NCBI GenBank assembly: GCA_002336915.1
Contig: DDET01000021.1
Location: forward strand, 113,756 to 149,761
Direction: 5' to 3'
Source: Bacteroidetes bacterium UBA1947
GTDB taxonomy: Bacteria > Bacteroidota > Bacteroidia > Chitinophagales > Chitinophagaceae
Length of the DNA stretch: 36,006 bases
Position 1 is the first letter of the stretch. Every line of letters starts with the position of its first letter. Made by a program: the position numbers and the translations under genes. The notes under the pieces are model-generated. The model saw nothing but the letters and a program-made list of their open reading frames with translations. It did not search any database and had not been told where the DNA came from. Shown in pieces: positions 32,360 to 36,006 of this stretch.

Positions 32360-33562
32360 TTATTCAGCAATATCCAGTGCCTTTACCAAGACCTGTTTAT
32401 TGTTATTACGTACTATAATATAGTAGATACCCGTGTTCAATACAGGAAGATTGATATCAACATGGTTTTGTCCGTTAGCAAGAGCTAACGATGCTGAGGC
32501 TACCTTTTGACCTGTAACATTAATTACGTCATAAGACCATTTTCCACTTGAAGCAGCCAGGATATCAAGCGATACTTTGCGGTTAAGTACAGGATTCGGA
32601 TAAATAGTGATCGCGTCGCCGTTGTTCACCTGGCTTACATTTGTTGCAGGTGCCAGCCTTTGTACATGTACTTTTCCGTATGTGACCGTATCGAAATTGC
32701 CATAGCAGTCAATTTCAAGCAAGGGCGATAATTCTCCTAAACGATAGAAATACATTTTTTGAACGGTATCCGGTGTTGCCTGCTTAAGATTAAATGGTGC
32801 CAAAACAGAGTCAGGTGCAGGGTTACCATTAACGTAAAAAGTATCGCTGGAAATGACCCAGGCCTTAACCTGCAGCACGTTCATATAGCCCGAAAGCGTA
32901 GCCGCCAGGGTTTTAACCCTCATCTTCCCCCAACCCACTACTGAATCGATCTCTTCGATATGTGATTTTCGAACACAGGGCACGTTAGAAAGCGCATAGG
33001 CAGCAATAGACAAGTTAAAGTTCACAGACCTGTTATATGCCGAACTCCAGCCGGCCCCCAACGTAGCCGGCCAGGCAAGAACTGTTCTGCTACCGGAATT
33101 GTAATTGATGTTTTGCGGGCTAAAAAAGATGGAATCATTGATACCGGTGGTAATACTCGCTATAGAATATTTTTGTGGCGGAAAATCTTCGCCTGTTTCT
33201 ACCTCTGCAGCACTGCTTAAATTAGTATAGTACTGGGTTACATAAGGGATTTCGGCAATGGCAGCGGCTGGGGGGTGCGGGGAATGGTTGAATTTTGCGG
33301 TTGTACTGTCTATAAAAGAATGGGGTGGACTAGACAGGCGTGCCCTGGAAAAAATAGTTGACTCGTAATTCAATGAACTCAAAGTCCAGTTGCCATTAAG
33401 AGCCGGTGCAAGATTGGGGAAATCAGCCTTGTTAGGATCACCTTTAAAGGTATCGCGCGAGGGCACGGACCAAATGTAGGTGTTAGAATCAAGGGTAATT
33501 TGAGCTGTAAGAGGTGCGGTGGTAAGAAACGCACAGACCGAAAAAAGTAGTAGTTTCTTCAT
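32360..33562 (-). CDS. Secreted protein with T9SS type A sorting domain
   Basis: A 400-residue cargo of the type IX secretion system. An N-terminal signal peptide (1-20, MKKLLLFSVCAFLTTAPLTA) and a C-terminal sorting domain (about 315-400), with the I-T-I-Y-P-N-P-V-L-N motif (Y-P-N-P near 320), the D-V-I-N-V-T-G-Q-K-V strand and L-N-T-G-I-Y-Y-I-I-V, are plain. The central part (about 25-310) has no domain I recognise; it contains an SWY-rich beta pattern with many Asn, Thr and Ser residues and no cysteine pairs that suggest an enzyme. It could be an adhesin or a matrix protein. It is monocistronic between two terminators. The two T9SS proteins in this window share only the sorting domain. Confidence 0.82.
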   Translation of the reverse strand: MKKLLLFSVCAFLTTAPLTAQITLDSNTYIWSVPSRDTFKGDPNKADFPNLAPALNGNWTLSSLNYESTIFSRARLSSPPHSFIDSTTAKFNHSPHPPAAAIAEIPYVTQYYTNLSSAAEVETGEDFPPQKYSIASITTGINDSIFFSPQNINYNSGSRTVLAWPATLGAGWSSAYNRSVNFNLSIAAYALSNVPCVRKSHIEEIDSVVGWGKMRVKTLAATLSGYMNVLQVKAWVISSDTFYVNGNPAPDSVLAPFNLKQATPDTVQKMYFYRLGELSPLLEIDCYGNFDTVTYGKVHVQRLAPATNVSQVNNGDAITIYPNPVLNRKVSLDILAASSGKWSYDVINVTGQKVASASLALANGQNHVDINLPVLNTGIYYIIVRNNNKQVLVKALDIAE

Positions 33563-33626
33563 TTTATCAGGTTTTTATTTCAATAAAGTTATAGATAATA
33601 TATCAGGAAAGCCATAGCATTAACAA

Positions 33627-33657
33627 AAACTCCGGGAGTGAGATACTCCCGGAGTTT
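33627..33657 (-). terminator. Terminator of carB
   Basis: Perfect 13-base stem AAACTCCGGGAGT/ACTCCCGGAGTTT with a 5-base loop; on the minus strand followed by TTGTTAATG. It begins 18 bases after the carB stop codon at 33675 and belongs to the AT-rich side of the composition break. Confidence 0.8.
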
Positions 33658-33674
33658 AAAACGCTTATTACCAA

Positions 33675-36006
33675 TTATTTACTTAGGTGCATGCTTCGTT
33701 CTTTGTACAGTTGCCTGAACCATGGATCACGCAGGTTTTTAATGAAGCGTATTGCCTCGCCCGTGCTCTTCATTTCCGGGCCCAGCACCGGGTCCACGCC
33801 AGGGAATTTCGCGAAGGGGAACACCACGCCCTTCACCGCCACCGCCAGCGCGGTGCCATCCTGCACGCCCTGCTGAACCAGGGATTGCCCAAGGCCGATG
33901 CGGGCTGCGATGCCCGCCCAATCATGGCCCGTGGCCTTGCTGATAAAGGGCACCGTGCGGCTGGCCCGTGGATTGGATTCCAAACAGTAGGCCACGCTAT
34001 CCTTGAGGGCCCACTGCAAGTTCATCAGGCCCAGGACGCCCAGTTCGAGCGCAAGTTTGCGGCTATGGGCCTGCACGGTTTCCAGAATGGTTGGATCGAT
34101 GCCCAAAGGGGGAAACACCGCGTAGCTGTCGCCGCTGTGCACACCGGCCTCTTCGATGTGGGCCATGACGCCGCAGATGGCCGTGTCGCGCCCATCGCAG
34201 ACCAGATCTACATCCAGCTCCTGGGCCCCATCCAGGTAGCGATCCAGGAGGACGGGTTTGGTCGCATCGATGGCCGCGGCTTCCTGCACGTATTTATCCA
34301 GCCCGGCGTCATCGAAAACCACGGCCATGGCGCGCCCGCCCAGCACGAAACTGGGGCGCACCATGACGGGAAACCCGATTCGGTGAGCGACCTCGCGGGC
34401 CTGTTGGAGGTTGCTGGCCATGCCCCATTCCGCTGCTGGAATACCGAGTTTGGAGAGAACCTGCCCAAAACGGTCCCGATCTTCGGCAGCCAGGATGCTT
34501 TGGTGCGGTGTGCCCAGCATGGGCAGCCCGGCACGTTCGAGCCCTTCGGCTAACTTCAGCGGAGTCTGTCCACCGAACTGGGTGAAGATTCCCAGCAGCT
34601 TTCCGGTGGTGGCTTCCCGGTGCGCAATGGCGCTCACGCTCTCCAAATCCAAGGGCTCGAAGTACAGCCGATCACTGGTGTCGAAATCGGTGCTCACGGT
34701 TTCAGGGTTGCAGTTGATCAGAATGGCTTCCACGCCACTGGCGCGGATGGCTTCCACCGCCTGCACGCAGCAGCAGTCGAACTCCACGCCTTGTCCGATG
34801 CGGTTGGGCCCCGAGCCCAACACGATGGCCTTGGGGCGACCCGTGGGGGGGGCCTCCGCGCCTGCTCCGGTCTCCGAGCGGGATTCCCAGGTCTGGTAGA
34901 GGTAGGGTGTCTCGGCCTGGAATTCCCCCGCGCAAGTATCCACCCGCTTGACGGTGGGCACCAGGCCCAGGGCCTTGCGTCGTTGGGAAACGCCCGCAGC
35001 AGAAGCGGCACAGAAGCACGCAATCTGGGCATCGCTGAAACCCGCTCGCTTGGCCTTCTCCAGCAACTCCTCGGGAAGGCGCTCCAGGCTGAAGCCCCGC
35101 AGGCGCCCCTCGAGGATGACGATCTCTTCCATCTCCCGCAAAAACCAGGGACTGATGCCCGTGAGGCGCGCCAGGGCTTCCACCGCGTGGCCCGCTTTCA
35201 GCGCGTGGTAGAGCCAGAACACGCGTTCGGGGCCCGGGGTCAGCAGGTGTTCCCGCAGTCGCGTCAGATCCAGCTTGCCTTCCAGGCCACCTGCGAGACC
35301 GTCGTGGCCCGCTTCCAGGCTGCGCAGGGCCTTCTGCAGCGCCTCCTGAAAGCTGCGGCCGATGGCCATGGCTTCTCCCACGCTCTTCATCTGGGTGCCT
35401 AGGGTCGCCGCAGTCTGAGGAAACTTCTCGAAGGTGAAGCGGGGCACCTTCACCACCACGTAATCGAGCACGGGCTCGAAGGCGGCCTTGGTCTTGCCGG
35501 TGATGACATTGGGCAGTTCCCACAGGCGGTAGCCCAGGGCCAGCTTCGTGGCCACCCAGGCGATGGGGAAACCCGTGGCCTTGCTGGCCAGGGCGGAGCT
35601 TCGGCTCACCCGGGGATTCATTTCCACGATGACGAGGCGGCCGGTTTCCTGGTGCAGGGCGAACTGCACATTGCTGCCTCCCGTTTCGACACCCACGGCC
35701 CGGATGATGGCCTTGGCCGCCTCGCGCATGCGCTGGTACTCGGGATCCGTGAGGGTGAGCGCGGGGGCCACCGTGATGCTGTCGCCAGTGTGAATACCCA
35801 TGGGGTCGATGTTTTCGATGGCGCAGATGATGACGACGTTGTCATCGAGATCGCGCACCACCTCCAGCTCGAACTCTTTCCAGCCCAGAATGCTCTCTTC
35901 CACCAACACCTGGCGAATGGGTGAAAGGTCCAGCCCACCGCGCAGGATGGTTTCGAATTCCTCGATGTTGTAAGCGATGCCGCCGCCGCTGCCGCCCAGG
36001 GTGAAG
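33675..36006 (-). CDS. carB: Carbamoyl-phosphate synthase large subunit, apparently chimeric and partial (5' end outside window)
   Basis: About 776 residues of CarB, which makes carbamoyl phosphate for pyrimidine and arginine synthesis. The frame is open to the window end and reads FTLGGSGGGIAYNIEEFE there, so the start lies outside. Visible parts are the end of the first ATP-grasp domain (E-M-N-P-R-V-S-R-S-S-A), the Q-M-K-S-V-G-E-A-M-A repeat, the oligomerisation domain, and the whole second ATP-grasp domain (GSGPNRIGQGVEFDCC, LESNPRASRTVPFISKATG). After G-P-E-M-K-S-T-G-E-A only ~25 residues follow (I-R-F-I-K-N-L-R-D-P-W-F...Y-K-E-R-S-M-H-L-S-K), so the C-terminal MGS-like regulatory domain is missing, as in the short CarB of many Bacteroidota. 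From the window end to about 33785 the DNA is strongly GC-rich and uses no ATA; from about 33753 to the stop it has the AT-rich, ATA-using style of the rest of the window. The product should be treated as a composite of two organisms until checked. Confidence 0.9.
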   Translation of the reverse strand, partial: FTLGGSGGGIAYNIEEFETILRGGLDLSPIRQVLVEESILGWKEFELEVVRDLDDNVVIICAIENIDPMGIHTGDSITVAPALTLTDPEYQRMREAAKAIIRAVGVETGGSNVQFALHQETGRLVIVEMNPRVSRSSALASKATGFPIAWVATKLALGYRLWELPNVITGKTKAAFEPVLDYVVVKVPRFTFEKFPQTAATLGTQMKSVGEAMAIGRSFQEALQKALRSLEAGHDGLAGGLEGKLDLTRLREHLLTPGPERVFWLYHALKAGHAVEALARLTGISPWFLREMEEIVILEGRLRGFSLERLPEELLEKAKRAGFSDAQIACFCAASAAGVSQRRKALGLVPTVKRVDTCAGEFQAETPYLYQTWESRSETGAGAEAPPTGRPKAIVLGSGPNRIGQGVEFDCCCVQAVEAIRASGVEAILINCNPETVSTDFDTSDRLYFEPLDLESVSAIAHREATTGKLLGIFTQFGGQTPLKLAEGLERAGLPMLGTPHQSILAAEDRDRFGQVLSKLGIPAAEWGMASNLQQAREVAHRIGFPVMVRPSFVLGGRAMAVVFDDAGLDKYVQEAAAIDATKPVLLDRYLDGAQELDVDLVCDGRDTAICGVMAHIEEAGVHSGDSYAVFPPLGIDPTILETVQAHSRKLALELGVLGLMNLQWALKDSVAYCLESNPRASRTVPFISKATGHDWAGIAARIGLGQSLVQQGVQDGTALAVAVKGVVFPFAKFPGVDPVLGPEMKSTGEAIRFIKNLRDPWFRQLYKERSMHLSK

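Noticed and set aside
33687..35402. Long plus-strand ORFs of 260-288 codons opposite carB
   Set aside because: They lie antisense to a well-conserved coding sequence in GC-rich DNA, where spurious ORFs are expected, and their translations resemble no protein I know.
33753..36006. Horizontal transfer of carB as the first explanation
   Set aside because: The composition break falls inside a short motif conserved at DNA level and continues to the very end of the window, which fits an assembly join better than a transferred gene. It is kept as the alternative.

Overview
The window reads as one contig of a Bacteroidota bacterium, probably from the Chitinophagaceae/Sphingobacteriales side, whose last ~2.2 kb come from a different, high-GC genome. 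Evidence for the host group: two secreted proteins with type IX secretion sorting tails, a type III glutamine synthetase, a transketolase encoded as a separate C-terminal chain, frequent ATA isoleucine codons, and several perfect TAnnTTTG boxes, the -7 element of the Bacteroidota primary sigma factor. I saw no rRNA, tRNA, CRISPR array, prophage or transposase gene. Most of the content is ordinary chromosomal housekeeping.

Layout. 1-1042: end of the transketolase C-terminal chain and a small LEA14-like lipoprotein. 1043-1442: hairpin-rich intergenic DNA. 1443-3885 (minus): a T9SS-secreted adhesin-like protein and dCTP deaminase. 4026-6955 (plus): a phosphopantetheinyl transferase and glutamine synthetase III. 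6956-7332: an unusual non-coding block framed by two near-identical hairpins and two near-identical terminators. 7333-9096 (minus): a four-PAS protein with a phosphoacceptor-like helix but no kinase catalytic domain. 9403-11163 (plus): the two subunits of a 3-oxoacid CoA-transferase followed by an ArsC-family protein. 11248-14048 (plus): an unknown exported protein and a MoxR-type AAA+ ATPase. 14050-16830 (minus): a retropepsin-like protease and an ArnT/PMT-type glycosyltransferase. 16874-18954 (plus): dipeptide epimerase and MurB, both linked to peptidoglycan. 18955-24029 (minus): a tight ubiX-mazG-histidine kinase unit. 24122-24703 (plus): an exported thioredoxin-fold protein. 24712-26542 (minus): nth and two tandem exported MsrB paralogs. 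26695-28455 (plus): a DUF885 lipoprotein. 28485-33562 (minus): an M16-fold protein without its zinc site, a hotdog thioesterase, an ElaA-like acetyltransferase, a polytopic membrane protein and a second T9SS cargo. 33675-36006 (minus): carB, running off the window.

The most important observation is in carB. Its last ~25 codons, stop codon and terminator are AT-rich and Bacteroidota-like. Everything from the conserved MKSTGEA motif to the window end is strongly GC-rich, uses different codons and looks like CarB from another phylum. The switch lies inside a motif conserved at DNA level, which is how two genomes are falsely joined by a shared k-mer. I consider a chimeric assembly more likely than a real hybrid gene. 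The best candidate for something undescribed is the paired-hairpin block at 6976-7329, which shares a 19-base motif with the hairpin-rich gap at 1043-1442.
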